NCBI RefSeq assembly: GCF_014212315.1
Contig: NZ_JACKXE010000001.1
Span: forward strand, 2,604,001-2,668,000
Source: Nocardioides luti
GTDB lineage: Bacteria; Actinomycetota; Actinomycetes; Propionibacteriales; Nocardioidaceae
Reading direction: 5' to 3'
Length of the DNA: 64,000 bases
The position numbers were made by a program, and so were the translations under genes. The notes under the pieces were generated by a model. It saw only the letters and a program-made list of their open reading frames with translations. It was not told the origin of the DNA and did no database searches. This document shows positions 40,878-49,156 of the stretch, piece after piece. Within the stretch, counting starts at the first letter, position 1, and the number at the start of each line of letters is the position of its first letter.

Positions 40878-42377
40878 TCAGGAGCGCTTCGGGGTGGTGG
40901 CGCCGTTGAGCCAGGCGTCGAAGAACGAGGTCAGGTCCAGCCCGGTCTGCTCGGACCACCAGCCGGTGATGTCGTCGTAGTCGGCGTTGGCGTACTGGTG
41001 CACCGTCGGCCACTCGCGGACCAGCCGCCAGAACTCCGCGTCGCCGATCCGCTGGCGCAGCTCGTGCCACATCAGGGCGGGGCCGTAGTAGATGTTGCCC
41101 TCGCCGAAGGTCGCGGGGTCGTAGTCGTGCGGCGGACCGGACTCGCGCCGCATCCGCGGCTCGAAGGTCGCCCAGTAGTCCATGAGCTCGTCGACCGTCT
41201 GGCCGGAGGTCTCGGCCTGGTAGACGCCCTGGAGGTACATCGCCATGCCCTCGTTCATCCACACGTCGCGCCAGTCCGCGGGGGTGACCTCGTCGCCGTA
41301 CCACTGGTGCACGATCTCGTGGACGATCACCTCGGGCGACGTGGTGTAGTCGGTCGTCCCGAGCGTGATCATCGTCTGCGTCTCCATGCCGCTGCGCGAG
41401 TCGACGAGCAGGATGCCGAGCGAGTCGAAGGGGTAGGGCCCGAGCTTGCCCTCGACCCAGTCCAGCGCGTCCGCGGTCTGGCGCAGGCCCTTGACGGTGA
41501 ACGGCGCGCTGCGCGGGGTCCAGTACGACAGCGGGACGCCGTTCCCGGACCGGTCCTTGGTCCGGTCGTAGTCGCCGATCGCGATCGTGACGAGGTACGA
41601 CGCCGCCGGCCGGTCCAGCTCCCAGCGGGTGACCGTGGTGCCGCGCTCGGTGGTGCGGGAGGTCAGCTCGCCGTTGGCGACGCCGACCATCGGCGACGGC
41701 GCCGCGATCGTGAAGGAGTAGAACGCCTTGTCGCCGGGCTGGTCGTTGACGGCGTACCAGCTGTAGGCGCCGAACGGCTCCTGCATCGTCCAGACGCCGT
41801 CGTCGCTGTCGACCGTCCAGCCGGTGGTGCTGAAGTCGGAGCGGGTCGTGGGCGCGGCGACCGGACGCGGGACGCCGGCGTAGGAGATCTCGAGGACGTA
41901 GCGCTCGTCGGCGCCGACGTCGGTGTGGATGACGAGGTCCTTGCCGGGGTGGTCGTACGTCGCGTCCTCGCCGTCGACGGTCACGGCCGAGACCTCCAGC
42001 GGCTTGGCGAGGTCCAGCTGCAGGTGGTCGGCGTCCGCCGTGGCCCGCACGACCACGGTCTCGACGGCGGTGAGCAGGTGCGTCCTCGGGGTCCAGGCGA
42101 GGTCGAGGTCGTAGGACAGCGCGTCCACGCCGGGGTCGCCGACCCGGGGGTAGACCCGGTCCTCGGTCGTGTCGCTGACGGCGGCGTCGAGCCGCGGGTC
42201 GTCGGCCTCGGGCGTCGGGGTGCCGCCGGCGGGGACCACCGTCCCCGCGGCCGTCGCGTCGTTCCCGGCCGGGGCGCTCGACGGGTCGGCCGAGGGGTCG
42301 TCGTTCCCGTCCGAGGTGCAGCCGCCGAGCAGCAGCGCCGCGACGACCAGCCCGGCAGCGGTGGGGCGCAGCCTCAC
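40878..42377 (-). CDS. M1-family metallopeptidase, lipoprotein
   Basis: The 499-residue exported lipoprotein has a lipobox (ALLLGG-C20), an acidic Ser/Pro/Thr-rich linker to about 60, the M1 N-terminal beta domain, and a catalytic domain with HEIVHQWYGDEVTP (His353, His357) and the third ligand Glu in WMNEGMAMYLQG. Instead of the GAMEN exopeptidase motif it has RSGMETQTMI, so aminopeptidase activity is likely but specificity may differ. It lacks the large C-terminal helical domain of PepN. The GTG overlaps the stop of the sigma factor gene (GTGA). Confidence 0.9.
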   Translation of the reverse strand: MRLRPTAAGLVVAALLLGGCTSDGNDDPSADPSSAPAGNDATAAGTVVPAGGTPTPEADDPRLDAAVSDTTEDRVYPRVGDPGVDALSYDLDLAWTPRTHLLTAVETVVVRATADADHLQLDLAKPLEVSAVTVDGEDATYDHPGKDLVIHTDVGADERYVLEISYAGVPRPVAAPTTRSDFSTTGWTVDSDDGVWTMQEPFGAYSWYAVNDQPGDKAFYSFTIAAPSPMVGVANGELTSRTTERGTTVTRWELDRPAASYLVTIAIGDYDRTKDRSGNGVPLSYWTPRSAPFTVKGLRQTADALDWVEGKLGPYPFDSLGILLVDSRSGMETQTMITLGTTDYTTSPEVIVHEIVHQWYGDEVTPADWRDVWMNEGMAMYLQGVYQAETSGQTVDELMDYWATFEPRMRRESGPPHDYDPATFGEGNIYYGPALMWHELRQRIGDAEFWRLVREWPTVHQYANADYDDITGWWSEQTGLDLTSFFDAWLNGATTPKRS

Positions 42378-42952
42378 TCGGAGCCCCGCAGCAGCGGCCG
42401 GGCGAGCTTGCGGCCGTGGTGGATCTGCGCCTTGATCGTGCCGAGCGGCGCGCCCACCTGCTCGGCGATCTCCTCGTAGGACATGCCGTAGACGTCGCGC
42501 AGCAGCAGCGGCTCGACGAACTGCGGATGGTCGCGCTCGATGCTCTCCATCGCCTCGAGCAGGTCGAGGCGGGTGCCGGCGATGACGCTGGTCGTGCGCG
42601 GGTCGGGCCGCTCGTGCGAGCCGGTGGCCTGCGGGTCGGCGGGGACGGCCTGGTTCTTCATCCGGCGGTACGTCGTCCGCGCGCTGTTGACCGCGACGAC
42701 GTGCATCCAGGTGGTGAAGCGGCCGCGACCGCCCCACGAGCCGATCTTGTTGGCGATGTTGAGCAGCGCCTCCTGGCAGGCGTCCTCGGCGTCGGGCGTG
42801 TAGGGCAGCACCCCGCGGCAGACGTTGAGGGCCCGCGGCCGGATCGCGCCGAGCAGCAGCTCGAGCGCGTCGCGGTCGCCGTCCTGGGCCCGCCGCGCCA
42901 ACGCGTCGATCCCGTCGGGCGTCGTGGCCTCGGCGTACGTGTCCCCGGTCAT
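42374..42952 (-). CDS. ECF-type RNA polymerase sigma factor
   Basis: The 192-residue protein has sigma region 2 (about 40-105; DAEDACQEALLNIANKIGSW, FTTWMHVVAVNSARTTYRR) and region 4 (about 140-185; LLRDVYGMSYEEIAEQVGAPLGTIKAQIHHGRKL). The typical anti-sigma gene is absent; the next gene is a lipoprotein M1 peptidase, coupled by a four-base overlap. The ATG itself has no ribosome site and overlaps the stop of a five-codon upstream frame that does have one. Confidence 0.9.
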   Translation of the reverse strand: MTGDTYAEATTPDGIDALARRAQDGDRDALELLLGAIRPRALNVCRGVLPYTPDAEDACQEALLNIANKIGSWGGRGRFTTWMHVVAVNSARTTYRRMKNQAVPADPQATGSHERPDPRTTSVIAGTRLDLLEAMESIERDHPQFVEPLLLRDVYGMSYEEIAEQVGAPLGTIKAQIHHGRKLARPLLRGSE

Positions 42953-42966
42953 GCTGCGCTGCTCAT
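42949..42966 (-). CDS. Five-codon upstream ORF (MSSAA) coupled to the sigma factor gene
   Basis: ATG at 42966 follows a GGAAAGGAA ribosome site and encodes Met-Ser-Ser-Ala-Ala. Its TGA overlaps the sigma factor ATG (ATGA). Sigma factor synthesis would then depend on ribosomes ending this tiny frame. Confidence 0.45.
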   Translation of the reverse strand: MSSAA

Positions 42967-43071
42967 GCGTGTGGTTCCTTTCCCCGTGCCGGCGACACTA
43001 GTCGAGCGCTCCGGGGACCTGGCCTCCGGAGCGCTCGACGTTGGGGGATCGTTATCAGCCGCCGTCGGCGG

Positions 43072-43890
43072 CTACTTCACCTCGGAGCGGAGCAGCATCC
43101 ACACGCCGACCGTGAGCGGCGCGAGCAGCCACAGCACCCCGGTGACGCCGAGGTGGGCCCACTGCTCCCCGGTCAGGGACCCGTCGAACAGCGCGGTCTG
43201 CGTGAAGTTGAAGTCCACCCACGGCTGCAGGTCGCGGAACCACGCCTGGCTGTTCGCCAGCACCATCGCCAGGGTCGGGACCACGAACGAGTAGACGAAG
43301 TAGGCCACGATCGCGCCGGGGCTGTTGCGGATCACCACGCCGAGCATGAAGCCGACCAGCAGGCCGAGCACGTTCGCGAGCACAATGTGCAGGAGCACCA
43401 CGACGCTGTCGTCCCAGACCGTCGGAACCCCGGCGATCGCGCTGCCGGCGATGTTGCCGAGCGCCCCGATCGCCATCGCGACGACCATCGAGACGACCCC
43501 GATGGCGACGGCGACGATGCCCTTGGCGAGCACGGTCCGGCCGCGGTGCGGCACGAGCGTGAACGTCGTCAGCCCGCTGCGCTGGCTCCACTCGCTCGTG
43601 ACCGACAGGATCGCGACGATCGGCAGCAGGATCGACATGGGGACGCCGATGGCGGCGGCGAACGAGTCGAAGGTGAGCTGGTCGCGAGGGGCCCAGAGGA
43701 GCACGGCGCCGGTCGCGAGCAGCGCGGTGATGCCGATGCTCGCGAGCAGCCAGAAGCCCGACCGGGTGTCGAAGCTCTTGCGAGCCTCGACGGCGACGAT
43801 CCGCGACAGCGGGATGGGGCGTCGTACGACGGCGGGCGCGGCGGTGCCCGTGCGGGGCTCGGCCGCGACCGGACTGACCAGGGTGCTCAT
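43072..43890 (-). CDS. ABC-2-type transporter permease
   Basis: The 272-residue protein has about six membrane helices, a cytoplasmic N-terminus of about 45 residues, and a conserved VTSEWSQRSGLTTFTLVPHRGRTVLAKG loop (part TSEWSQRSG) typical of ABC-2 permeases of the Nat/drug type. Its ATG overlaps the stop of the ATPase gene (ATGA). With it, it probably exports a peptide, lipid or drug. Confidence 0.87.
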   Translation of the reverse strand: MSTLVSPVAAEPRTGTAAPAVVRRPIPLSRIVAVEARKSFDTRSGFWLLASIGITALLATGAVLLWAPRDQLTFDSFAAAIGVPMSILLPIVAILSVTSEWSQRSGLTTFTLVPHRGRTVLAKGIVAVAIGVVSMVVAMAIGALGNIAGSAIAGVPTVWDDSVVVLLHIVLANVLGLLVGFMLGVVIRNSPGAIVAYFVYSFVVPTLAMVLANSQAWFRDLQPWVDFNFTQTALFDGSLTGEQWAHLGVTGVLWLLAPLTVGVWMLLRSEVK

Positions 43891-44798
43891 GCTGCTGCTC
43901 CTTCTCGTTGGGTGTCGGCGGTGAGCTCGAGGAACATCTCCTCGAGCCCGGCGCCCTCGGCGGCGCGGAGCTCGGCGAGCGCCAGACCCGCGCGTTGGGC
44001 GACCACCCCGACGGCGGCGGGGTCGGCGTCGACGCGCAGGGCGTCGGTGCCGCCGGTGGCGGTGCTGGGGACGAAGCCGAGCCCGGCCGCGGTCAGGGCC
44101 GTGGCCAGCGCCGGGACGTCGGCGGTGCGGACGACGGTGCCGGCGGAGCGCAGGAGCTCGGCCTTGGTGCCCTGGGCGACGATCCGGCCCTGGCCGATGA
44201 CGACGAGGTCGTCGGCGATGACCTCGATCTCGTGCAGGAGGTGGCTGGAGAGCAGCACGGTGCCGCCGCCGTCGGCGTACCCCCGCAGCAGGTCGCGCAT
44301 CCAGCGGATACCGGCCGGGTCGAGCCCGTTGGCGGGCTCGTCGAGGATCAGCACGCCGGGGTCGCCGAGCAGGGCGGTGGCGATGCCGAGCCGCTGGCGC
44401 ATGCCGAGCGAGTAGTGCCGGACCCGGCGGTTCGCCTCGGTCTCGGTGAGGCTCACCAGGTCGAGGATCTCGTCGACGCGGCGGGCCGGGAGGCCCATCA
44501 TCCGCTGCGCGACGGTGAGGATCTCGCGACCGGTGCGGCCCGCGTGCTGGGCGGAGGCGTCGAGGAGGACGCCGACGTCGAGGCCCGGGTTGGGGAGGTC
44601 GGCGAACCGCTGCCCGTTGATCTCGACGCGGCCGGAGGTGGCCGGCGTGAGGCCGACCATGATCCGCATCGTCGTGGACTTGCCGGCGCCGTTGGGACCG
44701 AGGAAGCCGGTCACGCGACCCGCCTCGGCCGTGAAGGTGATGTCGTCGACGGCGGTGAAGGCGCCGTACGTCCTGGTGAGTGAGTCGACCGTGATCAT
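43887..44798 (-). CDS. ABC transporter ATP-binding protein
   Basis: The 303-residue ATPase has Walker A GPNGAGKST (about 35-43), signature YSLGMRQRLG, Walker B VLILDEPANGLD and the H-loop SSHLLHEI. A C-terminal extension of about 80 residues follows the nucleotide domain, as in the CcmA/drug-exporter subgroup. It is cotranslated with the permease downstream. No Shine-Dalgarno sequence is evident before the ATG at 44798. Confidence 0.92.
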   Translation of the reverse strand: MITVDSLTRTYGAFTAVDDITFTAEAGRVTGFLGPNGAGKSTTMRIMVGLTPATSGRVEINGQRFADLPNPGLDVGVLLDASAQHAGRTGREILTVAQRMMGLPARRVDEILDLVSLTETEANRRVRHYSLGMRQRLGIATALLGDPGVLILDEPANGLDPAGIRWMRDLLRGYADGGGTVLLSSHLLHEIEVIADDLVVIGQGRIVAQGTKAELLRSAGTVVRTADVPALATALTAAGLGFVPSTATGGTDALRVDADPAAVGVVAQRAGLALAELRAAEGAGLEEMFLELTADTQREGAAA

Positions 44799-44942
44799 GC
44801 CGAGAAGCCTCGCGGCGACGGGGCTCCGGGCACATCGGGGAAGTCGCTGAGACGGACCCCGGCCGGCCCCCCGGCCCGACCCCGCCCCGACCCCGGGACG
44901 CGTCTCGGGGTCGACCCCGGGGACCCGTCCGGGGGCCTCACC

Positions 44943-44948
44943 CATAAT
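44943..44948 (+). promoter_or_regulatory. -10 element CATAAT, leaderless start
   Basis: CATAAT lies six bases before the ATG at 44955, the closest match to TATAAT in the window. Confidence 0.5.
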
Positions 44949-44954
44949 GCAGGC

Positions 44955-46439
44955 ATGTCCATGCCCGCCCGTCTCGGTCGCTACGCCGTGCGCCGACGCA
45001 TCGGGTCGGGCGGTTTCGCCACCGTGTGGCTGGCCTACGACGAGCAGCTCGACTCGCCGGTCGCGGTCAAGGTGCTGGCGGACAACTGGACCGAGGACCA
45101 CCACGTGCGGCAGCGGTTCCTCGAGGAGGGCCGCTACCTGCGCAAGGTCGAGTCGCCGCACGTCGTGTCGGTCTACGACGCGGGCGAGCTCGAGGACGGC
45201 CGGCCCTACCTCGTCATGTCGTACGCCGACCAGGGCACCCTCGCGGACCGCCTCGAGGTCGAGGGGCTGACCCCGGCTCAGGCGATGGAGGTCGTGCGCC
45301 AGGTGGGCGCCGGGCTCCACGCACTGCACCAGCGCGGCATCCTGCACCGGGACGTGAAGCCCGCCAACGTCCTCTTCCGCACCGTGGACGGCGAGGTGCG
45401 GGCGATGGTCGGCGACCTCGGCCTCGGCAAGGCCCTGGACATGTCGTCGCGGCTGACGATGATCGCGGGCACCCCGTCGTTCGTCGCGCCCGAGCAGGCG
45501 CAGGGCGAGGCCCTCGACGCGCGCGCCGACCAGTACTCCCTGGCCGCCCTGGCCTTCCTGCTGCTGGCCGGCCGGGCGCCGTACGCCCACGCCTCGCTGG
45601 CCGCGGCCGCCGAGCCCGGCCCGCCGCCGTCGCTGTCGACGGACGACCGGCCGTTCCCGCGCGAGGTGGAGGACGTCGTACGCCGTGGCCTCGCGCCCGG
45701 GCGCGACGACCGCTGGCCGGACGTGACGGCGTTCGTCGACGCGCTCGCGCGCTCGCTCGGGTCCGGCGCCCAGGTGCCGATCGCGGAGCCGTGGATGCCG
45801 GTCGACCCGAACCTCACCCAGCCCGGCGCCGCGCCGTCGCGTCGTCCTGCCTCGGGCGACCTCGGCGAGCTCGGCGAGCCGGTGCCGCCGGCCGCGGCCC
45901 CCCGGCGCCGGACGGGACGCGTCGTCGTCGCGGCGCTCGTCGGCCTGGCGGCCCTGGCGGTGGGGGCGGGGGTCGGCTACGCCTACGAGCAGCGCTCCGA
46001 GACCACCGCGACCCTCACCGACGCCGACGGGAACCTCACCGTCACCGTGCCCGAGACGTGGCAGCGGACGGTCGCGCCGGACGGGTGGAAGCCGCCGAAC
46101 GACCGCGGCGAGTTCCCCGCGCTGTCGGTCGGCACGTCGGCCGACTGGACCGCGACGGACTCCAGCGCGCAGGGCGTCTTCCTCGGCATCCTGCCCGGCA
46201 CCGAGCTGCCGCAGCAGGTCCCGCAGCACCCCGAGTGCGGGAGCGCCGCCGAGCCGGTCGAGGACAACCTCGACGGCGACGCGGCCGTGACCGTCGTCTA
46301 CTCCTCGTGCCCCGGCGGCGTCACCGTCGAGCGGGTCGTGCAGGTGGCCGTGAACCGGCTGCTGTGGGTGCAGGTGCGCAGCGCGTCGCGCGCCACGGCC
46401 AACGCCGTCCTGGACTCGGTGGACACGTCCGGGATCTGA
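44955..46439 (+). CDS. Ser/Thr protein kinase, receptor type
   Basis: The 494-residue kinase has GSGGFATVWLAYDE, the AVKVL lysine, HRDVKPANVLF, GTPSFVAPEQAQG and a linker, one membrane helix (about 321-343), then an external domain of about 145 residues (LTVTVPETWQRTVAPDGWKPP, CGSAAEP, SSCPGG). The magnesium-binding DFG is GDLGLG, with Leu for Phe, a conservative change. It is an intact paralogue of the broken kinase at 33705. The external domain has the 'VPxxW' start seen in small secreted actinobacterial proteins such as the one encoded next door. Confidence 0.9.
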   Translation: MSMPARLGRYAVRRRIGSGGFATVWLAYDEQLDSPVAVKVLADNWTEDHHVRQRFLEEGRYLRKVESPHVVSVYDAGELEDGRPYLVMSYADQGTLADRLEVEGLTPAQAMEVVRQVGAGLHALHQRGILHRDVKPANVLFRTVDGEVRAMVGDLGLGKALDMSSRLTMIAGTPSFVAPEQAQGEALDARADQYSLAALAFLLLAGRAPYAHASLAAAAEPGPPPSLSTDDRPFPREVEDVVRRGLAPGRDDRWPDVTAFVDALARSLGSGAQVPIAEPWMPVDPNLTQPGAAPSRRPASGDLGELGEPVPPAAAPRRRTGRVVVAALVGLAALAVGAGVGYAYEQRSETTATLTDADGNLTVTVPETWQRTVAPDGWKPPNDRGEFPALSVGTSADWTATDSSAQGVFLGILPGTELPQQVPQHPECGSAAEPVEDNLDGDAAVTVVYSSCPGGVTVERVVQVAVNRLLWVQVRSASRATANAVLDSVDTSGI

Positions 46440-46457
46440 GCCGGGACCTGAGCGGGC

Positions 46458-47099
46458 CTACTGCACCTTGGCGACGCTGTTGCCGACCTTCTCGAGCAGG
46501 TCCTCGAGACCGTCCTGGTCGACGGCGCGGCCGACGACCGACATCTCGAACTTCGCCTCGCTCTCGCCGGGGATGCTGAACCAGCGGAACGAGTTGAAGC
46601 GCTGCGTGTTGCGGGTCGGGTCGCGGTAGCTGAACGACAGCAGGTCACCGGTCTGCCCCAGCACCTCGACGTCGGCGTAGCCCGCGTCCATCGCCGCGAG
46701 CTTCTGCGCGACCATCGCCTCGCGGGTCTTGTGCTCCGTCGAGAGCTTCACGCGGAGGCTGAAGCCACCGATCTCGGGCTCGCCCTTGGGTCGCCAGCGG
46801 ATCTCGTCGAGGTTCTCGACGGTCGGCTTCCAGCCCTTCGGCACCTGGTAGGCCCACTCGTACGGCGCCTCGCCCAGCGTGACCTTGCGGTAGTCGAGCC
46901 CGGCCTGCAGCGGCGGGTAGGGGATGTCGGCGGCGAACGGCTTCTCCGGGTCGACGGGGTACGACGGGTTGCGCGCCGGGACCGGCGCGGCCGACGCGAG
47001 GGTCGTCGGCTGGTCCCGGGTGAGGTGCCCGACGGCGTACCCCCCGGCCAGCCCGAGCAGGGCGAGCACGAGCGCCGCCCCGAGTCCCCGCATGCCCAT
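46458..47099 (-). CDS. Membrane-anchored or secreted protein of unknown function
   Basis: The 213-residue protein has an N-terminal membrane segment (GLGAALVLALLGLAGGYAVG) and an external domain with VPKGWKP, RVKLSTEHKTREAMV, FSYRDPTRNTQRFNSFRWF and a C-terminal helix. The general pattern recalls the external domain of the convergent kinase gene, though identity is too low to call them homologues by eye. TACCGT lies seven bases before the ATG. It is convergent with the kinase gene, 18 bases apart. Confidence 0.7.
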   Translation of the reverse strand: MGMRGLGAALVLALLGLAGGYAVGHLTRDQPTTLASAAPVPARNPSYPVDPEKPFAADIPYPPLQAGLDYRKVTLGEAPYEWAYQVPKGWKPTVENLDEIRWRPKGEPEIGGFSLRVKLSTEHKTREAMVAQKLAAMDAGYADVEVLGQTGDLLSFSYRDPTRNTQRFNSFRWFSIPGESEAKFEMSVVGRAVDQDGLEDLLEKVGNSVAKVQ

Positions 47100-47106
47100 G
47101 CGGGCC

Positions 47107-47112
47107 ACGGTA
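47107..47112 (-). promoter_or_regulatory. -10 element TACCGT, leaderless start
   Basis: On the minus strand, TACCGT lies seven bases before the ATG at 47099. Confidence 0.45.
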
Positions 47113-47169
47113 TCCGGCGCACCCGGTGAGAGTTGCGTCACCCGTGGCCGAGGCGCTTGTGTGGGCGCC

Positions 47170-48858
47170 ATGACTTCCGGGACCACGCACCTCCTCGACC
47201 AGCACCGCGCCCGCCTCGACGCCGCGGTGGCCGCCTGCGCGAGCCGCGGCTACCACTCCGCCTTCGACGAGTCGCCGTCGCCGCGCGTGTACGGCGAGAG
47301 CGCGGCCGCCGACGGCCGGGCGGCCTACGACGCGCTGCTGGACGCGCCCTTCCCGGTCGAGACCCCGGGCGCCGAGGGGACCGTGGGCGGCGAGCGCTCG
47401 CCGTACGGCGTGGACCTGGGCGTGACCTACCCGCTGGTGACCGCGGCGGGCGTCGACGCGCTGCTCGCGGCGGCCGGTGCCGGGCTCAAGCCGTGGCGCG
47501 ACGCGGGCCCGGAGGCCCGCACCGGCGTCTGCCTGGAGATCCTGGACCGCCTCCACGGGCGGATCTTCGAGCTCGCGAACGCCGTCCAGCACACCAGCGG
47601 CCAGGCGTTCGTGATGGCCTTCCAGGCCGGGGGCGCGCACGCGCTCGACCGCGCGCTCGAGGCGATCGCCTACGCGTGGACCGAGATGACGCGGACGCCC
47701 GCGACCGCGCTGTGGGAGAAGCCCGGGCGCGGCGAGCCGCTGCGGATGGAGAAGACCTTCACGGTCGTCCCGCGCGGGATCGCGCTGGTGATCGGCTGCA
47801 ACACCTTCCCGACGTGGAACTCCTGGCCCGGCCTCTTCGCCTCGCTGGTCACCGGCAACCCCGTCGTCGTGAAGCCGCACGCCGCCGCGGTGCTGCCGCT
47901 CGCGATCACGGTCCAGGTCTGCCGCGAGGTGCTGGCCGAGGCCGGCTTCGACCCCAACCTCGTCACGCTCGCCGCCGAGGACCCCGCCGACAAGCTGGCC
48001 GCGGTGCTGGCGGTGCGGCCCGAGGTGAGGCTCATCGACTTCACCGGCGGCAACGCCTTCGGCGACTGGCTCGAGGCGAACGCCCGGCAGGCGACGGTCT
48101 TCACCGAGAAGGCCGGCGTCAACACCGTCGTCATCGACTCGACGGACGACTTCCGGGCGCTGTGCCAGAACCTCGCCTTCTCGTTCTCGCTCTACTCCGG
48201 CCAGATGTGCACGGCCCCGCAGAACGTCTACCTCCCGGCCGCCGGGGTGCGGACCGAGGACGGTGTGAAGTCGCCCGAGGAGGTCGGTGCCGGTATCGAG
48301 GCCGCGCTCGGCAAGCTGCTCGGTGACGACGCCCGCGCGGTCGAGCTGCTCGGCGGGGTGGTCAGCCCGGACGTGCTCGGCCGGCTGGACGCGGCCGGGG
48401 CGCCCGACGCACGCGGCGACGTGCTGGTCGCCTCGCGGACCGTCACGCACCCGGCGTACGCCGACGCCGTCGTGCGCACGCCCACGCTGATCTCGCTGAC
48501 GGCCGCGGACGCCGACGTCTACGAGTCGGAGTGCTTCGGGCCGGTCGCCTATCTGATCTCGACCGGCGGCACCGACGAGTCGATCGAGCTGTTCCGCGAC
48601 ACGGTCCAGCGCCACGGCGCCATGACCGCCGCGGTCTACTCGACCTCGCCCGACGTGCTGGCGTCGATGCGCGACGCCGCCCTCGACGCCGGCGTCGCCC
48701 TGTCGGAGAACCTCCTCGGCGCGGTCTTCGTCAACCAGTCCGCCGCGTTCTCCGACTTCCACGGCACCGGCGCGAACCCGGCCGCCAACGCGTCGTACAC
48801 CGACGGTGCCTACGTCGCGTCCCGGTTCCGCGTGGTCCAGTCGCGGAGGCACGTCTGA
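47170..48858 (+). CDS. paaN: Phenylacetate degradation protein PaaN (aldehyde dehydrogenase superfamily)
   Basis: The 562-residue protein has an aldehyde dehydrogenase core with GCNTFPTWNSWPG, the nucleotide-binding IDFTGGNAFGDWL and the catalytic Cys347 in SGQMCTAPQN. An N-terminal extension of about 80 residues and the PaaN-type C-terminus (FSDFHGTGANPAANASYTDG, shown in part) match the stand-alone PaaN of actinobacteria. Relatives are linked to phenylacetyl-CoA ring cleavage; here no other paa genes are present. It ends just before the 41-bp repeat array. Confidence 0.85.
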   Translation: MTSGTTHLLDQHRARLDAAVAACASRGYHSAFDESPSPRVYGESAAADGRAAYDALLDAPFPVETPGAEGTVGGERSPYGVDLGVTYPLVTAAGVDALLAAAGAGLKPWRDAGPEARTGVCLEILDRLHGRIFELANAVQHTSGQAFVMAFQAGGAHALDRALEAIAYAWTEMTRTPATALWEKPGRGEPLRMEKTFTVVPRGIALVIGCNTFPTWNSWPGLFASLVTGNPVVVKPHAAAVLPLAITVQVCREVLAEAGFDPNLVTLAAEDPADKLAAVLAVRPEVRLIDFTGGNAFGDWLEANARQATVFTEKAGVNTVVIDSTDDFRALCQNLAFSFSLYSGQMCTAPQNVYLPAAGVRTEDGVKSPEEVGAGIEAALGKLLGDDARAVELLGGVVSPDVLGRLDAAGAPDARGDVLVASRTVTHPAYADAVVRTPTLISLTAADADVYESECFGPVAYLISTGGTDESIELFRDTVQRHGAMTAAVYSTSPDVLASMRDAALDAGVALSENLLGAVFVNQSAAFSDFHGTGANPAANASYTDGAYVASRFRVVQSRRHV

Positions 48859-48867
48859 CGGCGCCCC

Positions 48868-49008
48868 GGAGGTTTCGAGACGGTTGCTGCGCAACCTCCT
48901 CAACCACCGGTTCGCCCGGAGGTTTCGAGACGGTTGCTGCGCAACCTCCTCAACCACCGGGTCGCCCGGAGGTTTCGAGACGGTTGCTGCGCAACCTCCT
49001 CAACCACC
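48868..49008 (+). repeat. Three tandem 41-bp palindromic units at 50-bp pitch
   Basis: Units at 48868, 48918 and 48968 are identical and are separated by nine-base spacers (GGTTCGCCC and GGGTCGCCC types). Each folds with GGTTGC-TGC-GCAACC inside complementary outer parts. They fill most of the 298-base gap between paaN and the MFS pump. Confidence 0.9.
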
Positions 49009-49017
49009 GGGTCGCCC

Positions 49018-49059
49018 GGTGGTTGAGGAAGGCGCTCTGGCGCCTGTCTCGAAACCACC
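49018..49059 (-). repeat. Inverted diverged copy of the 41-bp element
   Basis: It begins GGTGGTTGAGG and ends CTCGAAACCACC, the reverse complement of the ends of the three direct units, with a different inner stem (GGCGC-TCTG-GCGCC). Confidence 0.75.
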
Positions 49060-49156
49060 GATGAATCGCGGACCTGACCCCGGTCTGTCGTATCCGTAGC
49101 CCCCCGTTCGTGGAACAGGTGAGACCCCCGTCCACGCAAGACTCGAGGAGACCGGA

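Noticed and set aside
48868..49008. Possible CRISPR array
   Set aside because: Only three units, spacers of nine nearly identical bases, and no cas genes. It is a tandem palindromic repeat.
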